Assembly: GCF_008638365.1 (NCBI RefSeq)
Contig: NZ_VWVU01000003.1
Coordinates: forward strand, 186,001 to 250,000
Origin: Nocardiopsis quinghaiensis
GTDB lineage: Bacteria > Actinomycetota > Actinomycetes > Streptosporangiales > Streptosporangiaceae
Reading direction: 5' to 3'
Length of the DNA stretch: 64,000 bases
Shown here: one piece after another, positions 19,322-27,890 of the stretch
Position numbering within the stretch: position 1 is the stretch's first letter
Layout of the letters: each line of letters opens with the position of its first letter
The notes under the pieces: model-generated
What the model saw: the letters and a program-made list of their open reading frames with translations, nothing else
The model's database searches: none
Told to the model about the DNA's origin: nothing
Made by a program: the position numbers and the translations under genes

Positions 19322-21721
19322 ATGAGCACGAACGACACGTCCACGACGTCCACGACCGCCGCTCCAACGTCAACCTACCGCCTGCAGCTGCGTCCGGGAT
19401 TCACCCTGGACGACGCCGCCGGTCTGCTCGACTACCTGGACCGGCTCGGGACCGGCGCGCTCTACCTGTCCCCGGTGCTCGCCGCGGCGCCGGGTTCCCA
19501 GCACGGCTACGACGTGGTCGACCCCACCCGGGTCTCGTCCGCCCTGGGCGGGGACACCGCCCGCGAGGCCCTGGCCGTCAAGGCGCACGAGCTGGGCCTG
19601 GGCGTGGTCGTGGACATCGTGCCCAACCACATGTCCGTGGTGCGGGCGGACGCCAACCCCTGGTGGTGGGACGTCCTCGCGCGCGGACGGGAGTCGGTGT
19701 ACGCGCGCTGCTTCGACATCGACTTCGACGCCGGACCGGTCCTCATCCCCGTGCTGGGTGACGACGGCGACGGCGGACGGGCCGCCCTGGCGGAGCTCAC
19801 CCTGGCCGACGGCTGCCTGGCCTACCACGACAAGCGCTACCCGCTCGCCCCGGGCACCCACGCCCCCGGCGACCCGGTCGAGCGGGTACACGAGCGCCAG
19901 CACTACCGGCTGGTGTCCTGGCGGCGCGGCGACGGCGAACTCACCTACCGCCGCTTCTTCGACGTCAGCGAACTGGCCGCCGTGCGCGTGGAGGACCCCG
20001 GAGTCTTCGACGCGACCCACGCCGAGGTCCTGCGCTGGGCGCGACTGGGCCAACTCGACGGCCTGCGGGTGGACCACGTGGACGGGCTCACCGACCCCGG
20101 CGGCTACCTGCGCAGGCTCGCCGAGGACTTCGGCGGCTGGGTGGTGGTGGAGAAGGTCCTCGCACCCGGCGAGAGCCTTCCGCAGTCCTGGCCGGTCGCC
20201 GGGACCACCGGATACGACGCCCTACGCGAGGTCTGCGGGGTGTTCGTCGACCCCTCCGGGGAGGCCGACCTGACCACCCTGGCGCTGGACCAGGGAGTGG
20301 AGGTGGACGTCGTCGAGGCCGACGTGCTGGCCCGCCGCCAGGCCGCCACCGGACTGCTGCGCGCCGAGGTGCTGCGCATCGCCGCCCTGCTGCCGCCCCG
20401 GCCGCCCGAGGGGCGCGAGGAGCCCTCCGCCGAAGCGGTGCGCCAGCGCGAGGAGGCCGTCGCCGAACTGCTGTGCGCCTTCGACGTGTACCGCTCCTAC
20501 CTGCCCGAGGGCGAGCAGGACTGGGCCCGCGCGGTGGAGACCGCCGCCGAACGCCGCCCCGGCCTGGCCTTCGACCTGGAGGCCATCGACCGGCGTGTGC
20601 GCCGCGATCCCCACGGCGAGGCCGCACGGCGCATCCAGCAGACCAGCGGGATGGTCGTGGCCATGGGCACCGAGAACACCGCGTTCTACCGGGCCACCCG
20701 GTTCGTCGCCCTCAACGAGGTGGGCGGTGATCCCGCCGACTTCGCCGTCACCCCGGACGAGTTCCACGACGGCGCGGCCCGCCGTGAGGCCTCCCGGCCG
20801 CGCACCATGACCACCCTGTCCACGCACGACACCAAGCGCTCGGAGGACGTGCGCGCCCGTCTGGCCGCCCTCTCCGAGGTGGCGGAGCCCTTCGGCGAGG
20901 CCGTGCGCCGCTGGACCGAGCGGTGCGCCCTGCCCGAGCCCGCGCTCAACCTGCTGGGCTGGCAGACCCTGGTCGGCGCCTGGCCGATCGGGGAGGAGCG
21001 CCTGACCGAGTACCTGCTCAAGGCGGCCCGGGAGGCACGCCTGGGGACCTCCTGGACCGATCCGGACACCGACTTCGAGGACCGCGTCCGCGCCTGGCCC
21101 GGCCGGGTCCTGGGCGACACGGCCCTGCGGGGGGAGGTCGTCTCGGTGGTGGAGTCGGTGCGCGGGGCCGGATGGAGCAACTCCCTGGGGCAGAAGGCCC
21201 TGCAACTCCTGGGTCCGGGCGTCCCGGACCTCTACCAGGGCACCGAGCTGTGGGACCTGTCCCTGGTCGACCCCGACAACCGCAGGCCCGTGGACCACCA
21301 GGCCCGCACCGACCTGCTGGCCCGTATCGAGGAGGGGTGGCGCCCGCCTGTGGACGCCACCGGCGCGGCCAAGCTCCACCTGGTCCGTACCTGCCTGCGC
21401 GCCCGCCGGGAACTGCGACCGGAGGGGTACCTGCCGCTCACGGCCTCGGGGCCGGCCGACCGCCACGCCCTGGCCTTCGCGCGTACCTCGCGGGGCGCCG
21501 CCCACCCTGACCTGGTGGTGGCCGCCACACGGCTGCCGCTGACCCTGGCCGAGGCCGGAGGCTGGTCGGACACCGCGCTGGCGCTGCCCTCGGGACCGGG
21601 GACGTGGACCGACCGGCTCACCGGCCGTGTCGTCGCACCGGAACGCGCGGACGGGCTGACCCTGGCACACCTGGGGGAGGTGTTCGACCGCTACCCGGTG
21701 GCGGTCCTGACCAGGGAGTGA
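19322..21721 (+). CDS. treY: Malto-oligosyltrehalose synthase
   Basis: A 799-residue GH13 intramolecular transglucosylase that converts the reducing-end alpha-1,4 bond of malto-oligosaccharides to alpha,alpha-1,1, making maltooligosyltrehalose. The conserved blocks are in order: TYRLQLRPGFTLDDA, DIVPNHM, nucleophile Asp251 in GLRVDHVDGL, acid/base Glu277 in VVVEKVLAPGE, and STHDTKRSEDVRARL with the third carboxylate. The ATG at 19322 follows an in-frame GTG at 19319; either could be used. It acts with TreZ, encoded about 1.2 kb downstream. The usual third partner, debranching enzyme TreX, is not in the window. Confidence 0.96.
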   Translation: MSTNDTSTTSTTAAPTSTYRLQLRPGFTLDDAAGLLDYLDRLGTGALYLSPVLAAAPGSQHGYDVVDPTRVSSALGGDTAREALAVKAHELGLGVVVDIVPNHMSVVRADANPWWWDVLARGRESVYARCFDIDFDAGPVLIPVLGDDGDGGRAALAELTLADGCLAYHDKRYPLAPGTHAPGDPVERVHERQHYRLVSWRRGDGELTYRRFFDVSELAAVRVEDPGVFDATHAEVLRWARLGQLDGLRVDHVDGLTDPGGYLRRLAEDFGGWVVVEKVLAPGESLPQSWPVAGTTGYDALREVCGVFVDPSGEADLTTLALDQGVEVDVVEADVLARRQAATGLLRAEVLRIAALLPPRPPEGREEPSAEAVRQREEAVAELLCAFDVYRSYLPEGEQDWARAVETAAERRPGLAFDLEAIDRRVRRDPHGEAARRIQQTSGMVVAMGTENTAFYRATRFVALNEVGGDPADFAVTPDEFHDGAARREASRPRTMTTLSTHDTKRSEDVRARLAALSEVAEPFGEAVRRWTERCALPEPALNLLGWQTLVGAWPIGEERLTEYLLKAAREARLGTSWTDPDTDFEDRVRAWPGRVLGDTALRGEVVSVVESVRGAGWSNSLGQKALQLLGPGVPDLYQGTELWDLSLVDPDNRRPVDHQARTDLLARIEEGWRPPVDATGAAKLHLVRTCLRARRELRPEGYLPLTASGPADRHALAFARTSRGAAHPDLVVAATRLPLTLAEAGGWSDTALALPSGPGTWTDRLTGRVVAPERADGLTLAHLGEVFDRYPVAVLTRE

Positions 21722-21785
21722 GCGGGGCGGTGCGGAGGCAGGGCGGCCCCGCCGAGGCGTCGGCGCGGGTAGGCTGACCGCGATC

Positions 21786-22673
21786 ATGACGCGCGCGCAC
21801 ACCCCACACCACACCGGCCCCAGGCTGCGGATGCCCGACTCCGTGGCGGCCGCCCTGGCCTGCCCCGCCTGCGGGGAGGGGCTCGGCCGGGACGAGCGCG
21901 GGCTCACCTGCGCCGGCGGGCACAGCTTCAACGTGGCCCGGGAGGGGTACGCCAGCCTGCTCACCGGGGCCACACCGCCCGGGACCGGCGACAGCAGGGA
22001 GATGGTCGCCGACCGCCTGAGGTTCCAGGAGGCGGGGCACCACGACCGGATCTCCGCCGCGCTGGCCGCCGCCCTGGCCCGCGAACTCACCGCGTCCGCG
22101 CCGCTGGTCGCCGACGTCGGCGGCGGGACCGGCCACCACCTGGCCCGGGTGCTGGAGGCCCTGCCGCACGCTGTGGGACTGACCGCCGACGTGTCCAAGT
22201 TCGCCGCCCGCAAGGCGGCCCGGGTCCACGAGCGCGGCGGCGCCGTGACCGCCGACGCCTGGCGGGGGCTGCCGCTGCGCGACGCCTCGGTGGACGCCCT
22301 GCTCAACGTGTTCGCGCCGCGCAACGCCGCCGAGTTCCGCAGGGTGCTGCGCGCCGAAGGTGTGCTGCTGGTGGCCGTCCCGGCCGCCGACCACCTCACC
22401 GAACTCCGTGAGGCGCTGGGCCTGCTGGACGTGGACCCGCGCAAGGAGGAGCGCCTCGCCGACTCCCTGCACGGGCACTTCACCCCGGCCGGTGCCGAGG
22501 ACCTGCGCTTTTCCATGGAGCTGGGCCACGACGACGCCGCGACCGTCGTCGGGATGGGCCCGAGCGCCCGCCACATCGCTCCGCAGGACCTGCGCTCGCG
22601 CATCGCGACCCTGCCCGCACCGGTGCCGGTCACCGCGTCGGTGCGCCTGCACACCTACCGATCGCGTTCCTGA
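21786..22673 (+). CDS. 23S rRNA (guanine-N1)-methyltransferase, RlmA family
   Basis: A 295-residue methyltransferase with an N-terminal zinc finger (Cys26, Cys29, Cys42, His46: CPACGEGL...LTCAGGHSF) followed by the conserved NVAREGY. Then comes a class I SAM-binding domain with VADVGGGTGHHLARVL and NVFAPRNAAEFRRVL. This layout is that of RlmA(I)/RlmA(II), which methylate N1 of G745 or G748 in 23S rRNA; Gram-positive members act at G748, as in TlrB-type tylosin resistance. The exact target is not deducible. A TAGGCT (21770-21775) lies 10 bases before the ATG, compatible with a leaderless or near-leaderless transcript. It separates treY from treZ. Confidence 0.88.
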   Translation: MTRAHTPHHTGPRLRMPDSVAAALACPACGEGLGRDERGLTCAGGHSFNVAREGYASLLTGATPPGTGDSREMVADRLRFQEAGHHDRISAALAAALARELTASAPLVADVGGGTGHHLARVLEALPHAVGLTADVSKFAARKAARVHERGGAVTADAWRGLPLRDASVDALLNVFAPRNAAEFRRVLRAEGVLLVAVPAADHLTELREALGLLDVDPRKEERLADSLHGHFTPAGAEDLRFSMELGHDDAATVVGMGPSARHIAPQDLRSRIATLPAPVPVTASVRLHTYRSRS

Positions 22674-22889
22674 GGAACCACCCCGCGCGGCGGTATGCCG
22701 ACGTGGGCGGGCACGGAGCACCCCCCCGACACCAAGGGAACCGTATGTCCGCCGCCGTTCGCCACAGCGGGCTCCGGCCTGTGGACGGCCCCCGCCGACC
22801 TCCGGACCGTGAAGATCCGCAAGAGGGACAAGCGGTGCATCGGGGACAGCCGCGGATGGTGGGCGCGCGAGCCGGGTAGGTCACCCTCC

Positions 22890-24710
22890 GTGAGTGAACC
22901 GGAGACCATCCCGACCACGTCCGACTCCCTCGCCGCCCCCACCGTCCCGGGGCTCGGCGTCAACGGCGACTTCGCCGTCTGGGCACCCCGCCGCGAACGC
23001 GTGCGCCTGCGCCTGTACGGCACCGGCGCCTCCGCGGAGCGCGACGTCTCCATGCGGCGCGACGACGACGGCTGGTGGCGCGCGCAGGCCGACGGGGCAG
23101 GACCCGGCACCGAGTACGCCTACCTCCTGGACGAGGACCCCCGAGCCCTGCCCGACCCGCGCTCGCTCCACCAGCCCCACGGGGTCCACGGACCCAGCCG
23201 CGTCCACGACCACGCCGCCTTCTCCTGGACCGACAGCGGCTGGACCGGCCGTCCCCTCGCGGGCGCCGTCGTCTACGAACTCCACGTGGGCACCTTCACC
23301 CCCGAGGGCACCCTCCGGGCCGTCGCCGAACGGCTCGACCACCTGGTCGACCTCGGTGTCACCCACGTCGAACTCATGCCGGTCAACGCCTTCGACGGCG
23401 CCCACGGCTGGGGCTACGACGGCGTCCTGTGGGGGGCCGTCCACGAGCCCTACGGCGGCCCCGACGCCCTCAAGGCACTCGTCGACGCCTGCCACGACCG
23501 CGGCCTGGCCGTCCTGCTCGACGTGGTCTACAACCACCTCGGCCCCTCCGGTGCCTACCTGTCCCGCTTCGGCCCCTACTTCTCCGGCGAGAACGACTGG
23601 GGGCCCTCCCTCAACCTGGACGGACCCGACTCCGACCCGGTCCGCCGCATGGTCATCGACAACGCCCTGGACTGGCTGCGCCACTACCACCTGGACGGGC
23701 TGCGCCTGGACGCCGTGCACGCCCTGCGCGACGACCGGGCCACCCCGCTGCTCGCCGGGCTCTCCGAGGAGGTCGACGCCCTGGCCACCGCCCTGGGCCG
23801 CCCCCTGTCCCTCGTCGCCGAGTCCGACCGCAACGACCCCCGCACCGTGCTGCCCCGCGAGGCGGGCGGCCTGGGCATGACCGCCCAGTGGTCGGACGAC
23901 CTCCACCACGCCCTGCACGCCGCCCTCACCGGCGAGACCCACGGCTACTACGCCGACTTCGCCGATCCCGAGGCGCTGCCCACCGCGCTCACCCGCGTGT
24001 TCTGGCACGCGGGCACCCACTCCAGCTTCCGCGGCCGCACCCACGGCGCGCCCGTGGACACCGCGCGCGTGCCCGGCAGCCGCTTCCTGGCCTACCTGAG
24101 CAACCACGACCAGATCGGGAACCGCGCCCGGGGCGACCGCATGGGCGAACGCGTCACGCCCGGCCTGCTCATGTGCGGCGCCGCCCTCGTGCTGTGCTCG
24201 CCCCACACCCCCATGATCTTCATGGGGGAGGAGTGGGCGGCCACCACGCCCTGGCCCTTCTTCGCCTCCTTCACCGACCCCCACCTCGTCGAAGGGGTAC
24301 GCGACGGCCGCCGCCGCGAGTTCGCCGCCCTGGGATGGGACGAGGAGGACGTCCCCGACCCCATGGACCCGGCCACCCGCGACGGCGCGGTCCTGGACTG
24401 GTCCCAGACCGGGCGCCGACCACACGAACGGGTCCTGGACACCTACCGGGCGCTCATCGCCCTGCGCCGCCGGGAACAGGAGCTGTCCGACCCGCGTCTG
24501 GACCGCTTCGCGGTCGCGGCCGGTGATGACGGCCTCCGGCTCGTTCTGGTCCGGGGCGGCCTGCGGGTCGTGTGCAACCTGGACGCCGACGGCGCCGAGG
24601 TGGAGCTGGACGCCGCCCCGCGCGAACTCCTGCTCGCCAACGACCGGCCGAGGACCGCCGGAACCACCGTCGACGTGCCCGGAGAGTCCTTCGCTATCCT
24701 GCGCGTATGA
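22890..24710 (+). CDS. treZ: Malto-oligosyltrehalose trehalohydrolase
   Basis: A 606-residue GH13 hydrolase that releases trehalose from the TreY product. It has an N-terminal CBM48-like domain (NGDFAVWAPRRERVRLRLYG), the family block VVYELHVGTFTPEGT, VNAFDGAHGWGYDGVLW, nucleophile Asp274 in LRLDAVHAL, acid/base Glu311 in LVAESDRND, and LSNHDQIGNRARGDR. The GTG at 22890 (VSEPETIPTTSD) gives a normal length; earlier in-frame ATGs add an unrelated Lys/Arg-rich leader. Its stop overlaps the ATG of the next hydrolase (ATGA). With TreY it makes trehalose from glycogen-type glucans for stress protection. Confidence 0.95.
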   Translation: MSEPETIPTTSDSLAAPTVPGLGVNGDFAVWAPRRERVRLRLYGTGASAERDVSMRRDDDGWWRAQADGAGPGTEYAYLLDEDPRALPDPRSLHQPHGVHGPSRVHDHAAFSWTDSGWTGRPLAGAVVYELHVGTFTPEGTLRAVAERLDHLVDLGVTHVELMPVNAFDGAHGWGYDGVLWGAVHEPYGGPDALKALVDACHDRGLAVLLDVVYNHLGPSGAYLSRFGPYFSGENDWGPSLNLDGPDSDPVRRMVIDNALDWLRHYHLDGLRLDAVHALRDDRATPLLAGLSEEVDALATALGRPLSLVAESDRNDPRTVLPREAGGLGMTAQWSDDLHHALHAALTGETHGYYADFADPEALPTALTRVFWHAGTHSSFRGRTHGAPVDTARVPGSRFLAYLSNHDQIGNRARGDRMGERVTPGLLMCGAALVLCSPHTPMIFMGEEWAATTPWPFFASFTDPHLVEGVRDGRRREFAALGWDEEDVPDPMDPATRDGAVLDWSQTGRRPHERVLDTYRALIALRRREQELSDPRLDRFAVAAGDDGLRLVLVRGGLRVVCNLDADGAEVELDAAPRELLLANDRPRTAGTTVDVPGESFAILRV

Positions 24711-25531
24711 CCGACGACGCCTGGACACTCGACCACAGCTTCGAGGCGCACAACGGGACCGTGCGCTGGACCCGCTTCGGGGAGGGAACCCCGCTCGTGC
24801 TCATGCACGGCACACCGTTCTCCTCCTACGTCTGGCGTCACGTCGCCCGTGCCCTCAGCGCCAGGTACACCGTCCACGTGTGGGACATGCCCGGCTACGG
24901 GGCCTCGGCCAAGTACGAGGGGCAGGACGTGTCCCTGGCCGCCCAACAGGCCGCCTTCACCGCGCTCCTGGACCACTGGGGACTGGAGCGCCCCGCCGTG
25001 GTGGCGCACGACTTCGGCGGCGCGGTCGCCCTGCGCGCGGCCGTCCTGGACAAGGTGGCCTACGAGCGCCTCGCCCTGGTCGACGCGGTCAGCGTGCGCC
25101 CCTGGGGCAGCGACTTCTTCCGCCTGGTCAACGCCAACGCCGACGTGTTCGCCGCGCTGCCCCCGCACCTGCACGAGGCCCTGGTGCGCGCCTACGTCTC
25201 CTCGGCCGCGCACCGCGAGCCACGTACCCACACCCTGGACGCGCTCGTGCGGCCCTGGCTCGGCGCGGACGGCCAGCCCGCGTTCTACCGGCAGATCGCC
25301 CAGGCCGACGAGCGGTACACCGCCGAGGTCGAGGACGGGTACGCCGCCCTCGACCTGCCGGTGCTGGTGGTGTGGGGTCAGGAGGACACCTGGCTGCCGC
25401 CCGAACGCGGCCGGCGGCTCGCCGAGGCGATCCCCGGGGCGCGGCTGCACATGCTCGCCGGGGCCGGGCACCTCGTCCAGGAGGACGCGCCGGCCGAGCT
25501 CACCGCCGCCCTCCTGGACTTCCTGGGCTGA
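24707..25531 (+). CDS. Alpha/beta hydrolase with Asp nucleophile (epoxide hydrolase / dehalogenase group)
   Basis: A 274-residue alpha/beta hydrolase. The oxyanion-side motif is LMHGTPFSSYVWRHV. The nucleophile elbow reads AHDFGG, so the nucleophile is Asp102 rather than Ser, as in epoxide hydrolases and haloalkane/haloacid dehalogenases. The acid lies in WGQEDTWLP and the catalytic His in GAGHLVQED. The halide-binding Asn and Trp of haloalkane dehalogenases are Thr and Phe here, so that exact activity is unlikely. It overlaps treZ by 4 bases and is coupled to it, but a metabolic link to trehalose is not obvious. A TATCCT at 24695-24700 could give a second, internal promoter. Confidence 0.85.
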   Translation: MTDDAWTLDHSFEAHNGTVRWTRFGEGTPLVLMHGTPFSSYVWRHVARALSARYTVHVWDMPGYGASAKYEGQDVSLAAQQAAFTALLDHWGLERPAVVAHDFGGAVALRAAVLDKVAYERLALVDAVSVRPWGSDFFRLVNANADVFAALPPHLHEALVRAYVSSAAHREPRTHTLDALVRPWLGADGQPAFYRQIAQADERYTAEVEDGYAALDLPVLVVWGQEDTWLPPERGRRLAEAIPGARLHMLAGAGHLVQEDAPAELTAALLDFLG

Positions 25532-25550
25532 GGATGCGAGCCCGGGCCGG

Positions 25551-26171
25551 TCAGCCGACCGGTCCGTCGAACACCATCTCCTCGCCGCCGTGGCGGATGA
25601 TGATCCGCAGTTCCTCGGTGCCCGGGGCGACGTCGCACCACATCGGGAACGCGTGGGAGCCCGCCTCCGCCTCGCTCGGCGGGTCCGTGCTCTCGACGGC
25701 GACCTCCCCGGCCCCGGTCCCGCACACGGCTTCGAGGTTGCCGAACCCGAGCACCCGCTCCAGGTCCGGCACCTCCACCTCCAGGGTGAAGTCCACCCGT
25801 CCGGCCCCGGAGGAGGAGACGCCGGCGACGGTGTAGACGACGTCGGCCTCTCCCTCGTACTCGTGCTCGTAGGCGCCGACTGGGAACGAGACGCTGTGGG
25901 ACTCGCTGAACGCCGCTCCGTCCGGGGTTCCGCCGGAGGACGGCGCCTCCTCCGGCGCCTCCTCCGGCGTATCCTTCGGAGCCCCGTCGGGGGAGGTGTC
26001 CGCGGACGGTTCCCCGGCGGGGGCCCCGCTCGCGGACGGTGTCGCGGAGGGGCTCTCCTGGTCCTGGTCCGTGGAGACGGGTTCCTCAACGGCCACCGTC
26101 CCCTCAGGGCCGCATGCCGTGAAGGCGAGGAGGAGTGGAAGGGACAGGAGAAGGGGGATGTGTCTGCGCAT
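25551..26171 (-). CDS. Predicted lipoprotein of unknown function
   Basis: A 206-residue protein with a clear type II signal peptide: MRRHIPLLLSLPLLLAFTAC, lipidated Cys at 20. Residues about 25-90 are a low-complexity Pro/Ser/Glu/Ala linker with short repeats such as PEEAPEEAP. Residues about 90-206 form a compact, probably all-beta domain with two cysteines (EAVCGTG, PMWCDVAP) that could form a disulfide. No family is recognised. It converges on the hydrolase gene upstream; a short CCGGTC/GACCGG hairpin at 25547-25562 may end both transcripts. Confidence 0.8.
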   Translation of the reverse strand: MRRHIPLLLSLPLLLAFTACGPEGTVAVEEPVSTDQDQESPSATPSASGAPAGEPSADTSPDGAPKDTPEEAPEEAPSSGGTPDGAAFSESHSVSFPVGAYEHEYEGEADVVYTVAGVSSSGAGRVDFTLEVEVPDLERVLGFGNLEAVCGTGAGEVAVESTDPPSEAEAGSHAFPMWCDVAPGTEELRIIIRHGGEEMVFDGPVG

Positions 26172-26385
26172 GCGACCAGGCTAACCGCCGGAAGCGGGCA
26201 CGACATCGGGTCCCAGCACGTGGAACACACCACGGCTCCACTATGTGTCGGTAACCGCCCGATTCACTCCCGGGTCGGGCGCCTCGTCCGGGAGGACGCG
26301 TCGGCCGAACCCGCCGTCGCCAGCAGCGCATGGCGGGTCGAAAACGGTTCGCGCGCACGTCCTCGACCACGGCATACTCGCCCCC

Positions 26386-27087
26386 ATGCCTGACTTCGCG
26401 GACTTCGACACCCGCCACTACCGCACCGTCGACGTGGCCACCGGCTACGACGGCTGGTCGAGTACCTACGAGGACTCCGTCCTGGACGCCATGGACCTGG
26501 CCCTGCTCGACGGCCTCACCGCCCCCGACTGGCGGTCCCTCTCCCGCGCCGCCGACCTGGGCTGCGGCACCGGCCGCACCGGCGCCTGGCTGCGCGGCCG
26601 GGGGGCCGTGCACGTCGACGGCGTCGACCTCAGTTCCGGGATGCTGGCGCTGGCGGACGAGCGCGGCGCCCACGACAGCCTCACCCGGGGCGACGTGCGC
26701 GACACCGGTCTGCCCGGCGCCTCCTACGACCTGGCCATCGCCTCGCTCATCGACGAGCACCTGCCCGACCTGGCGCCCTTCTACGCCGAGGCGCGTCGGC
26801 TCGTCAGGCCGGGCGGTACCTGCGTACTGGTCGCCTACCATCCGCAGTTCTCGATGGTCTCGGGGATGCCCACCCACTACACCGACGCCTCCGGCGAGGA
26901 CGTCGCCATCACCACCCACGTCCACCTCATCAGCGATCACGTGCGTGCCGCCACGGCCTCCGGATGGACCCTCGCCGAGCTGTCCGAGGCCACCGTGGAC
27001 GACACCTGGGTGGCGGCCAAGCCCAAGTGGGAGAGGTTCCGCGGCCATCCCGTCTCGGCCGCCTTCGTCTGGACCGCGCCCGTCTAA
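26386..27087 (+). CDS. Class I SAM-dependent methyltransferase
   Basis: A 233-residue UbiE/BioC-like small-molecule methyltransferase. Motif I is RAADLGCGTGRTGAWL, the acidic post-I residue is in DGVDLSSGML, motif II DLAIASLIDEHLPDL and motif III RLVRPGGTCVLV. The last third has the YHPQFSMVSGMPTHY substrate-side region seen in many actinobacterial class I enzymes of unknown target. The ATG at 26386 is preferred over a far-upstream start because it begins a normal N-terminal lead (MPDFADFDTRHYRTVDVATGYDGW). Its 3' end overlaps the converging phosphotransferase gene by 4 bases. Confidence 0.85.
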   Translation: MPDFADFDTRHYRTVDVATGYDGWSSTYEDSVLDAMDLALLDGLTAPDWRSLSRAADLGCGTGRTGAWLRGRGAVHVDGVDLSSGMLALADERGAHDSLTRGDVRDTGLPGASYDLAIASLIDEHLPDLAPFYAEARRLVRPGGTCVLVAYHPQFSMVSGMPTHYTDASGEDVAITTHVHLISDHVRAATASGWTLAELSEATVDDTWVAAKPKWERFRGHPVSAAFVWTAPV

Positions 27088-27845
27088 CGCAGCAGCGCCG
27101 CCAGCCACACCCCGCGGTTGCGCTCCACGTACTCCGACGCGGGTCCCCAGTGGTCGGCGTGCCCCTCCGCGTGCAGCCGCGCCCACGGCCGGCGGCCCGT
27201 CCGTGCCCCCTCCACCAACAGGTCGTACATGCCGCGTACCCGCTGCAGGACCGCGCCGGGCAGCTCCCGGCGCTGGTCGGTGCCGCACCCGTAACCGTCG
27301 GCCAGGGCACGCAGCCGCCGCGCGTCGCGCTCGGGATCGCCGCCCTCGTGCAACGGTACGAAACCGTGCGCCGCGTACCCCAGGTCGCCCATCCGCGTGC
27401 CCGGGCCGGCGCAGTCCCAGTCGATGAACGTCCAGGCGTCGCCGTCCCGCACCAGGTTCCACGGCGCCAGGTCGTTGTGGCAGACCAGTTCCCCGCGCTC
27501 GTGCGGGACGGGCACCTCCCACACCGGCTCCTCGGGGGGCCGGTAGGCGGCGGTCAGGTCGTGGAGGCGGCGGATCGTCCCGCCCAGCCGACGCAGCTCC
27601 TCCTCCGCCATGGGCGCCATCCGGTCGGCCATCGTCCCGGGGACGTATCCGAGCGTCTGACGGCCCTGTTCGTCCCCGCCGAGCGGGGGAGGCGATGCCT
27701 CGTAACCGCACCGGCGCAGGTACTCCAGCAGGGACATCACCGCGGGGGAGGAGCGCCGCCACGGCTTGCGCACGGTCCGGCCCACGCGTACCACCTGGTC
27801 GGCGACGTTGCCGCCCTCCAGGACCTCTTCGTCGGTGTCGGTCAT
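27084..27845 (-). CDS. Aminoglycoside phosphotransferase-fold protein (APH/choline kinase family)
   Basis: A 253-residue protein with the APH catalytic loop CHNDLAPWNLV (His-x-Asp...Asn) and the metal-binding FIDWDCAGPG. The N-terminal lobe is short and lacks an obvious glycine-rich loop. This is common in chromosomal APH-like proteins that phosphorylate small molecules other than aminoglycosides. It should not be read as a resistance gene without testing. The start ATG is the first in frame and gives MTDTDEEVLEGGNVADQVVRVG, a normal opening for the family. Confidence 0.85.
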   Translation of the reverse strand: MTDTDEEVLEGGNVADQVVRVGRTVRKPWRRSSPAVMSLLEYLRRCGYEASPPPLGGDEQGRQTLGYVPGTMADRMAPMAEEELRRLGGTIRRLHDLTAAYRPPEEPVWEVPVPHERGELVCHNDLAPWNLVRDGDAWTFIDWDCAGPGTRMGDLGYAAHGFVPLHEGGDPERDARRLRALADGYGCGTDQRRELPGAVLQRVRGMYDLLVEGARTGRRPWARLHAEGHADHWGPASEYVERNRGVWLAALLR

Positions 27846-27890
27846 GGCCCACCATGGTCCGCCGGGCGTGCGGAGAAGTCCACCGGTTTC

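Noticed and set aside
20222-22654. Minus-strand frame of about 810 codons opposite treY and the RlmA-type gene
   Set aside because: Antisense shadow; both plus-strand genes have complete family motifs.
27084-27845. Aminoglycoside resistance gene
   Set aside because: It has the APH catalytic loop but no features tying it to aminoglycosides; such folds are common in chromosomal enzymes with other substrates.
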